DNA of 12,768 bases from a bacterium. GTDB lineage: Bacteria > UBA10199 > DSSB01. The DNA lies in NCBI GenBank assembly GCA_030426445.1, contig JAUHYS010000033.1, positions 1 to 12,768 on the forward strand, written 5' to 3'. Shown here in pieces: positions 5,404-12,251 of this stretch (positions are counted from its first letter, which is position 1; each line of letters opens with the position of its first letter). The notes under the pieces were generated by a model that worked only from the letters and a program-made list of their open reading frames with translations, did not search any database and was not told the origin of the DNA. The position numbers and the translations under genes are program-made.

Positions 5404-8343
5404 TTAAAAAGAAGTGCCAATCTGTAAGATAATAGTGCCATATTTGATATCGGCTTGGGTGATGGGGTCTTTAAGACCCTGGATGAATTCCCGACCCGAG
5501 ACGATTACGCCGTAACCCAGACGACCGGAGATTGGCAAGGCATAGCCCAGGACAAAGTCACCTCGCAGTTCTGCACCAACACCGAGAAGAAATTTATCAA
5601 AATCGATATTGTCGTTAAACACGGTGCCATAGTCTGCAAAGAAAGCCATGTGCATTTGTTTTAGAAAAATGGGTGAGGTTCCGAGTCCGCGTTGGGGTTG
5701 AATGAGTGGAAGCCGGTATTCGCCGCTGAGTAAAACGGCCCGCTCTCCGGCAAAGGTAATTTGTGGCAAGCCCCGCAGTGGAAAAAGCCTCGGGCTGGGA
5801 GAAGCCAGAAAGCCCTCTCCCAAGGCCGAACCCAAACGAAAGGTCCCTTGCAATAAACGATCCCCAAAAGCGACGCCTCCCATACCGCGAATCGCAAAGA
5901 CATGGCCTTCTAAAGGCAAAGCAAAATAATGTCGCACATCCGCAGATAAAATCACCTGCTCATTGGTGGAATTCGAACCCAAAAGGGCATCAGAGACTTG
6001 AAAATCCAGTAAAATGCGCGGACCGCCTTCTAAACTAATCGAACCAGGATATTTTTTAGCGCGGTTGAAGTTATAGCGAAAGCCAAAGCCCGAAAAATTA
6101 CCCAAACTGGGCTGCCTTTCTGCATCCACAGGGATATCTCGCAAGGCACTGCGATGTTCAAAAAAATAATAGCCCGCGACTTGATGGGTTCCCTTGGCCT
6201 GAAAATCATAAGAAGAACCCAAACTAAAGCGCCTTCTTTCTTCAAAAAAGCGCTCACCCGTATTAAATAAATCGCCGTACTTGACCGCAAAGTCATAAAA
6301 ATTAAAAAAGATTGTGGGACGAAGCCGTTGGTAGGAATAAGCAAAAAAACCACCTAAAAAAGCGGCGTCGGTTCGATAAGTCACTCCTCCCTGCCATTGG
6401 TGACGCAATAGGGGGTCATGGCTACCCGTCGCCAGTGAGACTAAAACACTGTCTCCTACAAAAAGATTGGGCTGTAAATAGCGAGGGATAAAAAGTTTTT
6501 TAAAGGGATTGTACTTTTTGGCTTCGATTTCAAAGTCAATGGGCTCAGTTGGGGAAAGGTCTTGGTAGAGCATTGAATTTACTTGGATAGAGCCCTCTTT
6601 TTCAGACGCTTTCTTTTCCTCTTTACCGCTCTCAAGACCCTGCCTGTTGATTTCTGCAAGCCGCAAATCATAACCTCGACCGAAGTAATGCTTCACATAG
6701 AGCTTGCCCCGCTTAACCTGCGGCTCAAACACACCGGTCAACACGTTGGTGAGTTGCCGAGTTTTTTTTGTGCTGATCTCGTATTGATAAATATTTGTAA
6801 TCCCCGAGCGGTCGCTGCTAAAGATCAGGTGATCGGGCGAACTAAAACTGGGATGGAGATCCACTGCGTCATCCTGGGTGACTTGTTCCATCACTTGGCC
6901 TTTGAGGTCATAGAGGTAAATGTCCCGCTGGCCTGCTTTCCATCGGCTGACTGCAATTTTTTGCCCGTCCGGAGAAAAACGCGGGTTGCTAAATTGCTCT
7001 GCGGGTCCCAAATCACTCAGCGCCTTCATTTCTTTGGCCTCCACATCCCATAAAAATAGCTGTGAAGAATCTTTACGGTTGGCCACAAAAATAATCTTTT
7101 TGCCGTCCGGGGAATAATCCGGATGAAAGGCCCGCTCTCCTTGGGTAAGCTGACTGGATTTTTTAGTCTCTAAATCTAGCTCAAAAAGATCGTAATAATA
7201 ATGAAAACGCTTATGGCGCGCCAAACGGCTGTAAACGATCTTTTTGCCGTCCGGAGAAAAGCTCATTTGATTGGCCGTGACTTTTTTAACTAAGAGTTGG
7301 TCTTCACTACCGTCCACTCGCATTTTGCGAATTTCGGGCTCATTATAATAATCGCGATAAGTATAGGCGATCCACTGCCCATCGGGACTTAAGGTCGGGT
7401 GTTCGAGTAGCCCTTCAATTTGTTTAAGTTGTTTAAATGGAGTGAGGCCCTTTGCCGTCATTTGCTGTTCGAGTTTTTCATATTTTTGAGTAAGGGAAGC
7501 CTGCCACTCGCGATGCAATTGATAAAAGTTTTTATCGTTAAAAGTCTTGCGCGCTTTGTGATTGATCGCAAAAAGCCAGAGCGAGTCTCCATAGCGCTTA
7601 GCATATTCAAAAACTTTATCTTGCCCATAAGTATCTGCCAAATAGCTCCAAAACATGCCTCCATAAATGTAGCGCGCATTGCCACCCGGCCACTCAAACT
7701 GGTTACCGTTCATTTGATCCAGTTTTAAGAACTGATCATTGTAAATATCGGTGCGCAGCATCATTTCGGAAAAACTGCTGTTAGAACGCCCTTTTCCTGT
7801 CAGAGACTCTTGCTGCACCGCCATACCTTCGGTGGTCCAGCCTGGGCTAAGGCCATTAGGGCTGATGATTTTTCCAAAGACATAGCGAAAGGGCTTGGCG
7901 ATGCCCCCGTGACGGTCCAAATGCAAGATATGAGTGTATTCGTGACGAAACAAATCCTCGAGCCAATTTTCGTAATAGCTCAACGCAGAGCCCCCCAAGG
8001 GAGGGCTAACTAACAAAACCATAATATTATAAGGCACCACGGTTGCAAGTCCGTTGCTAGCATCCGCCAAGTCTGTGACCACGACTTCGGTTCGGCCCCA
8101 GGGCTTCCAGTCAAAACGCGGAGAAAGCTCGGCATGGACTTTTTCGGCAATGATCGCCATGCGCTGGGCGTTTTCTTCCTGACCTTCGTGATAATGAATA
8201 TTAAAATGGGGAGTTTGCAAGGTCCACCACTTGAGTTTAGGTGGAGTCAGGCCTGCCCAGGTGGAACTGGAAAAAATAAGGCAAAAAATAAAAAATACCC
8301 ATTTGGGTATATTATGTGTTTTGAACAAGAGACGATGAATCAA
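5404..8343 (-). CDS. Envelope protein: HExxH gluzincin-like domain, TolB-like propeller, Omp85-type beta-barrel
   Basis: A 979-residue protein. Residues 1-30 look like a Sec signal peptide (hydrophobic WVFFIFCLIF, then SSSTWA before G31). Residues 40-290 carry HEYTH at 134-138 and WTTEGMAV with E172, the H-E-x-x-H plus downstream Glu layout of peptidase MA-like gluzincins, suggesting a zinc site. Residues 310-565 contain PD40/TolB-type blades with SPDG motifs at about 319, 363, 411 and 457 and a degenerate SSPD at 501. A charged linker (571-585) leads to a C-terminal region (about 615-979) rich in alternating beta strands, with PLRGLP (R857, G858) and SGEYRLPL, resembling the RG motif and late strands of Omp85/BamA barrels. 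The last residue is Phe, as in many outer-membrane proteins. No POTRA domains are seen. It is expected in the outer membrane with the propeller and HExxH domain in the periplasm; substrate unknown. The start is TTG 8343 with GGGAGGGG just before it; TTG 8328 is an alternative. It begins 26 bp after the antitoxin stop. Confidence 0.88.
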   Translation of the reverse strand: MIHRLLFKTHNIPKWVFFIFCLIFSSSTWAGLTPPKLKWWTLQTPHFNIHYHEGQEENAQRMAIIAEKVHAELSPRFDWKPWGRTEVVVTDLADASNGLATVVPYNIMVLLVSPPLGGSALSYYENWLEDLFRHEYTHILHLDRHGGIAKPFRYVFGKIISPNGLSPGWTTEGMAVQQESLTGKGRSNSSFSEMMLRTDIYNDQFLKLDQMNGNQFEWPGGNARYIYGGMFWSYLADTYGQDKVFEYAKRYGDSLWLFAINHKARKTFNDKNFYQLHREWQASLTQKYEKLEQQMTAKGLTPFKQLKQIEGLLEHPTLSPDGQWIAYTYRDYYNEPEIRKMRVDGSEDQLLVKKVTANQMSFSPDGKKIVYSRLARHKRFHYYYDLFELDLETKKSSQLTQGERAFHPDYSPDGKKIIFVANRKDSSQLFLWDVEAKEMKALSDLGPAEQFSNPRFSPDGQKIAVSRWKAGQRDIYLYDLKGQVMEQVTQDDAVDLHPSFSSPDHLIFSSDRSGITNIYQYEISTKKTRQLTNVLTGVFEPQVKRGKLYVKHYFGRGYDLRLAEINRQGLESGKEEKKASEKEGSIQVNSMLYQDLSPTEPIDFEIEAKKYNPFKKLFIPRYLQPNLFVGDSVLVSLATGSHDPLLRHQWQGGVTYRTDAAFLGGFFAYSYQRLRPTIFFNFYDFAVKYGDLFNTGERFFEERRRFSLGSSYDFQAKGTHQVAGYYFFEHRSALRDIPVDAERQPSLGNFSGFGFRYNFNRAKKYPGSISLEGGPRILLDFQVSDALLGSNSTNEQVILSADVRHYFALPLEGHVFAIRGMGGVAFGDRLLQGTFRLGSALGEGFLASPSPRLFPLRGLPQITFAGERAVLLSGEYRLPLIQPQRGLGTSPIFLKQMHMAFFADYGTVFNDNIDFDKFLLGVGAELRGDFVLGYALPISGRLGYGVIVSGREFIQGLKDPITQADIKYGTIILQIGTSF

Positions 8344-8345
8344 GA

Positions 8346-8353
8346 CCCCTCCC
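8346..8353 (-). promoter_or_regulatory. Purine-rich ribosome-binding site GGGAGGGG before a TTG start
   Basis: It lies directly before TTG 8343 and is the main support for a non-ATG start of the envelope protein. There is no in-frame ATG nearby that would keep the signal peptide. Confidence 0.55.
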
Positions 8354-8369
8354 TCTGTTTTTTTACGAT

Positions 8370-8660
8370 TTATTTAAACTCTACAGAAACAGTCTTCCCA
8401 GTGGCAACTGCAAATTTTGCTAAGGTATCTAGCGTCACATTTTGATCATTAAAAAGTCTCTCAACTTGTGCAGGACTAGCGTGCATTTTTTGTGCTAGAT
8501 GACGCACAGTCATTTTTTTTTCTCTTGCTATCTTTCTAGCTTCTTTTCCGATAGCTAATTGCAACCTAGCACGCTCGTATTCTTCTTTAAAGATAGGGCT
8601 TTTGAGTCTTTTCTTTAGATCTGCTAAAACATCAGAACCAATATGGATGTTTTTTTTCAT
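8370..8660 (-). CDS. XRE-family antitoxin of a type II toxin-antitoxin pair
   Basis: A 96-residue protein with a helix-turn-helix domain at about residues 35-92: LQLAIGKEARKIAREKKMT, then VRHLAQKMHASPAQVERLF and NVTLDTLAKFAVATGKTVSVEF. This is the pattern of XRE/HigA-like antitoxins (recognition helix near ASPAQVERLF). The family neutralises the toxin by binding it and represses its own promoter. The start is ATG 8660, which overlaps the toxin stop in TGATG; a TTG one codon upstream (8663) is possible but less likely. The ribosome-binding site is probably AAAGG within the toxin gene's end, so translation is likely coupled to the toxin. The residues N-terminal to the helix-turn-helix (1-34) probably contact the toxin, by analogy. 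The gene symbol is left blank because HigA and related Tad/Ata-type families cannot be separated here. Confidence 0.88.
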   Translation of the reverse strand: MKKNIHIGSDVLADLKKRLKSPIFKEEYERARLQLAIGKEARKIAREKKMTVRHLAQKMHASPAQVERLFNDQNVTLDTLAKFAVATGKTVSVEFK

Positions 8661-8989
8661 CAAGGGCCTTTCTCAATGAGTGCCTTTTGCCTTCTAATTG
8701 CAATCGCTATTTCTCTATTAGGAGTCTCTTGACTTTTTTTAAAAAAAGCATGAAGCAAAATAACTCTTTCTATATAAATACAGTAAATAATTCGGTGCCT
8801 ACGGTAACGAATTTCGTAAAGATGCTTGTAGCCTACCATCTTTTTTCCGTGGGGCATCTCTAGATTACCTTGCTCAACTAAATCGCTAATAAGAGCAAAA
8901 ATTCTTGCTGAATCTTTTTCGGAGATCTTGTTTAAATAATCTTGAACAGGCTGATCTCCTCGACTAGTCCGAAAAAAACTCACTAGCAT
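8660..8989 (-). CDS. RelE/HigB-type toxin (Gp49/DUF891-like)
   Basis: A 109-residue basic protein. LYEIRYRRHRIIYCIYI (58-73) followed by VILLHAFFKKSQETP (76-90) and a terminal helix with REIAIAIRRQKALIEKG is the characteristic core of phage-derived Gp49-like/HigB members of the RelE/ParE superfamily. Related toxins are ribosome-dependent mRNA endonucleases; here R61, R63, R64, R66, K84 and K85 are candidate RNA-contact or catalytic residues, inferred by family resemblance. The toxin gene precedes the antitoxin gene, as in higBA-type loci, and shares the TGATG junction with it. The start ATG 8989 has AGGA eight bases upstream. It begins 67 bp after the atpC stop, has its own promoter, and could also be read from the atp operon since no terminator is visible after atpC. 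Confidence 0.88.
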   Translation of the reverse strand: MLVSFFRTSRGDQPVQDYLNKISEKDSARIFALISDLVEQGNLEMPHGKKMVGYKHLYEIRYRRHRIIYCIYIERVILLHAFFKKSQETPNREIAIAIRRQKALIEKGP

Positions 8990-9001
8990 TTTTACTATCC
9001 T

Positions 9002-9030
9002 ATTGTACTAATATATTAGAACAGTGTCAA
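9002..9030 (-). promoter_or_regulatory. Sigma70-type promoter of the toxin-antitoxin operon
   Basis: On the minus strand TTGACA (9030-9025, perfect -35) is followed by a 17-base spacer and TACAAT (9007-9002, one mismatch to TATAAT). It lies just upstream of the toxin start at 8989. A usual start point 6-8 bases after the -10 would be near 8994-8996, leaving a leader of only about 5-7 bases. Confidence 0.8.
9008..9019. promoter_or_regulatory. Putative antitoxin operator, palindrome CTAATATATTAG
   Basis: A perfect 12-bp inverted repeat fills the promoter spacer immediately upstream of the -10 element. XRE antitoxins commonly repress their own promoter by binding such palindromes, so this is the best operator candidate. 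Position and symmetry are seen; binding is inferred. Confidence 0.6.
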
Positions 9031-9056
9031 TCTGCATTCTTATCCAGCAAAAGTCT

Positions 9057-9449
9057 CTACACATCCAATGCAGCTAAACGCGCTTGTTCTTTATCTTTTT
9101 CCTGGGAAATCTTGTCAAATTCTTCTGGAGAAGGGTTTTCCTGACTGAGGCGCTTGTCTAAATCGACAAGGCGTTTTTCGAGTTCGGTTTTATTGAATTG
9201 ATCGGCAGGTTTAATTTGATCTGCCAAGACTTGAACGGAATTTTGATCAGCTATTAAACAGCCACCCTCAACCACATAGCTATGCTTCTCTGAACCTGTA
9301 CGGTAATAAAGCCGGCCAATTTCTAAAGAACTGACATAAAAGACATGGCCTGGCAAAATACCAAATTCGCCTTTGGGACCATAGGCGTAAAGTTCATCGG
9401 CTTCGCCTTGGTAGATTTCTTTTTCCGGTGTGACTATTTGAATTTTCAT
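9057..9449 (-). CDS. atpC: ATP synthase F1 epsilon subunit
   Basis: A 130-residue protein of normal length for the family. The N-terminal beta-sandwich domain (about 1-85) includes MKIQIVTPEKEIYQGEADEL, GEFGILPGHVFYVSSLEIG and SYVVEGGCLIADQNSVQVLAD, standard epsilon-subunit signatures. Residues 86-130 form the predicted two-helix C-terminal domain (NKTELEKRLVDLDKRLS; KISQEKDKEQARLAALDV), which in the family can regulate rotation and ATP hydrolysis. It acts in the central stalk with gamma at the cytoplasmic face of the inner membrane. It is last in the usual atpA-atpG-atpD-atpC order. The ATG at 9449 has only a poor Shine-Dalgarno; the context is A/T-rich, and a palindromic repeat ends 24 bp upstream of the start. 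Confidence 0.97.
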   Translation of the reverse strand: MKIQIVTPEKEIYQGEADELYAYGPKGEFGILPGHVFYVSSLEIGRLYYRTGSEKHSYVVEGGCLIADQNSVQVLADQIKPADQFNKTELEKRLVDLDKRLSQENPSPEEFDKISQEKDKEQARLAALDV

Positions 9450-9473
9450 AATAAAATTTTTTCAACTTATTCA

Positions 9474-9575
9474 AACGCCCCCTGGCCCCCTCTTCATCTC
9501 AAGAGGGGGAACTTTCTATTGAAAGCCCGAAAACTCGTCCCTCCTCTTAAGACTAAGAGGAGGACAGGAGGAGTT
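9474..9575. repeat. MITE-like bipartite palindromic element, copy A (atpD-atpC gap)
   Basis: A 102-bp element with imperfect 21-bp terminal inverted repeats: 9474-9494 and the reverse complement of 9555-9575 agree at 17 of 21 positions, starting AAC[G/T]CC[C/T]CCTG. Each end also folds on itself: CCCCCTCTT/AAGAGGGGG (9486-9509) and CCTCCTCTTA/TAAGAGGAGG (around 9540-9563). A smaller inverted repeat CTTTC/GAAAG lies between. No coding capacity. It occupies most of the 139-bp gap. Parts of it recur at 11075-11165 and, inverted, at 12210-12250. Confidence 0.8.
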
Positions 9576-9588
9576 CTGAAAAATGACT

Positions 9589-11013
9589 TTACGCCGCTAG
9601 CTTTTCAGCCTTCTGCAAGGCCTCTTCGATGGTACCCACCAAATAAAAAGCCTGTTCGGGAATATTATCGTGTTTGCCGTCCAAGATTTCTTGGAAACCA
9701 CGAATGGTATCTTTAAGCTCGACGTATTTACCATCCAAGCCCGTAAACTGGGAAGCCACAAAGAAAGGCTGCGAAAGAAAACGCTGCACTTTACGGGCAC
9801 GGGCGACGACCAGCTTGTCTTCTTCGGATAATTCGTCCATTCCCAAGATAGCGATAATATCCTGCAAGTCTTTATATTTTTGCAAAAGCTCCTGGGTTGC
9901 ACGTGCGGTTTTATAATGCTCGTCTCCAATCACCTGCGGAGTCAAAATACGTGAGGTCGAATCCAAGGGGTCCACCGCGGGGTAAATCCCCAATTCGGCA
10001 ATTTGCCTGGAAAGCACGGTTGTGGCATCCAAGTGAGAGAAGGTGGTCGCTGGGGCGGGGTCGGTCAAGTCATCCGCAGGCACATAAATGGCCTGCACCG
10101 AGGTGATGGAACCATTATTAGTTGAAGTAATCCGCTCTTGCAGTTCACCCAGTTCGGTGGCCAAAGTCGGTTGGTAACCCACGGCCGAAGGAATCCGACC
10201 GAGCAAGGCCGAAACTTCTGCACCCGCTTGGGTGAAACGGAAAATATTGTCGATAAACAATAACACATCCTGATTTTCTTCGTCGCGGAAATACTCGGCG
10301 GCGGTCAAGGCCGAGAGTGCCACCCGAGCACGGGCTCCAGGAGGCTCATTCATCTGCCCATAGACCAAGCAGGTTTTGTCAATAACGCCGGATTCTTTCA
10401 TTTCACTCCAAAGGTCGTTTCCTTCACGGGTACGTTCGCCGACTCCACCAAAGACCGAGTATCCACCGTGTTTGAGTCCCACGTTATTGATAAGCTCCAT
10501 GATCAAAACGGTTTTACCGACACCGGCACCCCCAAAGAGTCCGATTTTTCCACCCTTGGAATAAGGAGCGAGCAAATCGATGACTTTAATTCCGGTTTCA
10601 AACATCTCAACTTTAGTCGATTGATTGGTGAACTCAGGTGCTGAGCGGTGGATGGGATAATGCTTTTCTGCACCAACCGGTCCAGCTTCGTCCACAGGCT
10701 GACCCACCACATTGAGAATGCGCCCCAAGGTTTTGGGACCCACTGGCATTTGGATGGGTTTGCCGGTATTTTTGACTTCTTGACCACGCACCAAACCTTC
10801 GGAAGCGTCCATGGCAACACAACGCACGGTGTTTTCTCCAAGATGTTGCGCGACTTCTAAAACCAGGTTATCGGGCTGATCATTAATGGATGGGTTGCTT
10901 ACCAAAAGGGCTGTGTAAACCTCGGGAAGGTCTCCGGTAAAAGCAACGTCAACTACCGGTCCAATGACCTGAGTGACTTTTCCTGTACTGACTATTGTTG
11001 TTGTTTCTGACAT
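9589..11013 (-). CDS. atpD: ATP synthase F1 beta subunit
   Basis: A 474-residue protein, normal length. It is the catalytic subunit that makes ATP from ADP and phosphate at the alpha-beta interface in the membrane-bound F1Fo complex. The beta-barrel N-terminal domain (about 1-80) has GKVTQVIGPVVDVAF. The nucleotide-binding domain carries Walker A GGAGVGKT (161-168), the catalytic glutamate E193 in GGVGERTREG, Walker B LLFIDN (251-256), and the long signature with RIPSAVGYQPTL. The C-terminal helical domain contains DELSEED (393-399). All key residues are present. The start ATG 11013 is set by AAGGAG seven bases or so upstream and begins MSETTTIVSTGKV; an upstream extension of the frame to about 11175 would translate a repeat and is rejected. 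It follows atpG after a 206-bp gap and precedes atpC by 139 bp. Confidence 0.99.
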   Translation of the reverse strand: MSETTTIVSTGKVTQVIGPVVDVAFTGDLPEVYTALLVSNPSINDQPDNLVLEVAQHLGENTVRCVAMDASEGLVRGQEVKNTGKPIQMPVGPKTLGRILNVVGQPVDEAGPVGAEKHYPIHRSAPEFTNQSTKVEMFETGIKVIDLLAPYSKGGKIGLFGGAGVGKTVLIMELINNVGLKHGGYSVFGGVGERTREGNDLWSEMKESGVIDKTCLVYGQMNEPPGARARVALSALTAAEYFRDEENQDVLLFIDNIFRFTQAGAEVSALLGRIPSAVGYQPTLATELGELQERITSTNNGSITSVQAIYVPADDLTDPAPATTFSHLDATTVLSRQIAELGIYPAVDPLDSTSRILTPQVIGDEHYKTARATQELLQKYKDLQDIIAILGMDELSEEDKLVVARARKVQRFLSQPFFVASQFTGLDGKYVELKDTIRGFQEILDGKHDNIPEQAFYLVGTIEEALQKAEKLAA

Positions 11014-11019
11014 TTTGAA

Positions 11020-11025
11020 CTCCTT
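11020..11025 (-). promoter_or_regulatory. atpD: Shine-Dalgarno AAGGAG that fixes the atpD start
   Basis: AAGGAG lies 6 bases before ATG 11013. It decides against the longer open frame that begins in the upstream repeat. Confidence 0.85.
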
Positions 11026-11074
11026 TTGAATTCTTAAATGATATAAATTTTTTTTAATTAGCTCGAAGCTACTA

Positions 11075-11165
11075 TCAAACGCCCCCCGTCCCTCCTTCCC
11101 GCATACATGCGGGATAAAAGAGCAGCATCTCAAGAGGGGGAACTTTCTAAAGAAAGTTCGAAAAT
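11075..11165. repeat. Palindromic element, copy B (atpG-atpD gap), truncated and with nested insert
   Basis: It shares with copy A, in the same orientation, TCAAACGCCCCC at the left, then CATCTCAAGAGGGGGAACTT with TCTA, then GAAAG and CGAAAA. The right-hand hairpin of copy A is missing. About 20 or more extra bases, containing a second palindrome, sit in the loop of the first hairpin. AACTTTCT-AA-AGAAAGTT (11141-11158) is a perfect palindrome here, while copy A has a decayed version. Confidence 0.75.
11098..11113. repeat. Nested palindrome CCCGCAT-AC-ATGCGGG
   Basis: A perfect 7-bp stem with a 2-base centre lies inside the first hairpin of copy B and is absent from copies A and C. It looks like a second short repeat inserted in the first. 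Confidence 0.65.
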
Positions 11166-11219
11166 ATATCGCCACTAAACTATATATCTCGCAGATGGGT
11201 ACTTTATCGAGCCCTCCCT

Positions 11220-12107
11220 CTACAAAGCTTCGGCGCCATTGACGATATCCATCAACTCTGTGGTAATCGCTGCCTGCCGTGCCCGATTGTACTGCAAGGT
11301 TAACTTGCCAATCATCTCACTGGCATTGCTGGTTGCGTTATCCATGGCACTCATGCGCGCTCCCAGCTCACTGGCCTGGGACTCTAAAACCGCTAAATAA
11401 AAATAACTGGCCACATAACGCATGAGAAGCTGATCTAAAATTATTTCGGGCTTGCCTTCCCACTTAACAGGAATCCTCACCTTTTCTTGAATCTCCGTAT
11501 CCGATGCTGTTTGTTTTGCGTCTAAATCCATGGCCAAAGGGAAAATTTGTTGAAAAGTAGGTATTTGAGAAATCACACTCTTAAAGCTGTTATAGACCAG
11601 ATATAAGCGATCAAACTCACCCTGTTTAAATTTTTCAGTCCATTGGGAAGCCATTTGTTGGGCTTGCGCAAAACTAAAAACATCCTGGTTTTGGAGCGGT
11701 AAAAAATCAAAATCCACTTTGCGGGAACGGTAATAATCACGGCCCTTTTTACCCACTACCGCAAGCTTATTTTCGAAATGGGCAGCCTCGTGGCTTAAAA
11801 AATGTTCGGTCTGACGCAATAAATTGCCATTAAAGCCACCACATAACCCACGATCACTGGTCAGAATGAGAAACTGTGCTTTTTTAGGTTCTTCCACACT
11901 TTTAAGTAGAGGGTGCGCATTTTTTTGTTCTTCGGAAAAAAGCCGGCCAATATTGGCTTCGATAATGTTACGGTAGGGACGTGCAGCCAACAAAGCCATT
12001 TGGGCACGACGCAAGCGGGCTGCGGCCACCATTTTCATGGCCCGAGTAATCTTTTGTGTATTTTTAACGGAAGTGATCCGTTTGCGTATGTTTTTTAATG
12101 TTGCCAT
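11220..12107 (-). CDS. atpG: ATP synthase F1 gamma subunit
   Basis: A 295-residue protein of usual length. Gamma is the rotor shaft that turns inside the alpha3-beta3 ring and couples proton flow to catalysis. The N-terminal helix MATLKNIRKRITSVKNTQKI and TRAMKMVAAARLRRAQ and the C-terminal helix (AMDNATSNASEMIGKLTLQY, NRARQAAITTELMDIVNGAEAL) are the two conserved ends that form the coiled-coil shaft. The middle has ILTSDRGLCGGFNGNLLRQ, the family signature of the Rossmann-like domain. The ATG at 12107 gives the conserved N-terminus; the ribosome-binding site is weak and A-rich (AAAAAGAAA). It lies between atpA and atpD as expected, with 144 bp to atpA. Confidence 0.98.
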   Translation of the reverse strand: MATLKNIRKRITSVKNTQKITRAMKMVAAARLRRAQMALLAARPYRNIIEANIGRLFSEEQKNAHPLLKSVEEPKKAQFLILTSDRGLCGGFNGNLLRQTEHFLSHEAAHFENKLAVVGKKGRDYYRSRKVDFDFLPLQNQDVFSFAQAQQMASQWTEKFKQGEFDRLYLVYNSFKSVISQIPTFQQIFPLAMDLDAKQTASDTEIQEKVRIPVKWEGKPEIILDQLLMRYVASYFYLAVLESQASELGARMSAMDNATSNASEMIGKLTLQYNRARQAAITTELMDIVNGAEAL

Positions 12108-12209
12108 TGTTTAAAAATTTCTTTTTGATCCATCTAAATAATTGTATTTTTTATGTCATCTTTCTCAATCTAAAAAAGTAGCCAGTATCCTAAAAATATG
12201 TATCATAGT

Positions 12210-12250
12210 CCCCCCTCTTGAGATGAAGAGGGGGACAGGGGGCGTTTGAT
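12210..12250. repeat. Palindromic element, copy C (atpA-atpG gap), inverted half copy
   Basis: The reverse complement of this segment matches the left half of copy A: TCAAACGCCCCCTG, then CCCCCTCTT, loop CATCTC, AAGAGGGGG. It differs at one base (TGT for TGG) and lies in the opposite orientation. It begins one base after the atpA stop codon. The inner and right-hand parts of copy A are absent. Confidence 0.75.
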
Positions 12251-12251
12251 C

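Noticed and set aside
5960..5985. ATTCGAACCC, resembling a tRNA T-loop
   Set aside because: It lies inside the envelope-protein frame and no acceptor, D or anticodon stems can be formed around it.
6583..7053. Plus-strand open frame of 156 codons
   Set aside because: It lies wholly inside the 979-residue envelope protein on the other strand and resembles no protein; the minus-strand frame has clear domain motifs.
8661..8663. TTG 8663 as antitoxin start
   Set aside because: The next codon is ATG, overlapping the toxin stop as TGATG, a usual coupled arrangement; TTG adds only one residue.
9474..9575. Hairpins in the atp gaps as rho-independent terminators
   Set aside because: None is followed by a run of T on the coding strand, and termination here would cut off essential atp genes downstream.
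11014..11175. Extension of atpD to an upstream start, adding about 54 residues
   Set aside because: The extra residues translate palindromic repeat B and do not resemble the beta-subunit N-terminus, while ATG 11013 has a clear AAGGAG and gives the conserved start.
9474..12250. CRISPR array from the repeated segments
   Set aside because: The copies are far apart, differ in orientation and length, and are not separated by regular spacers.
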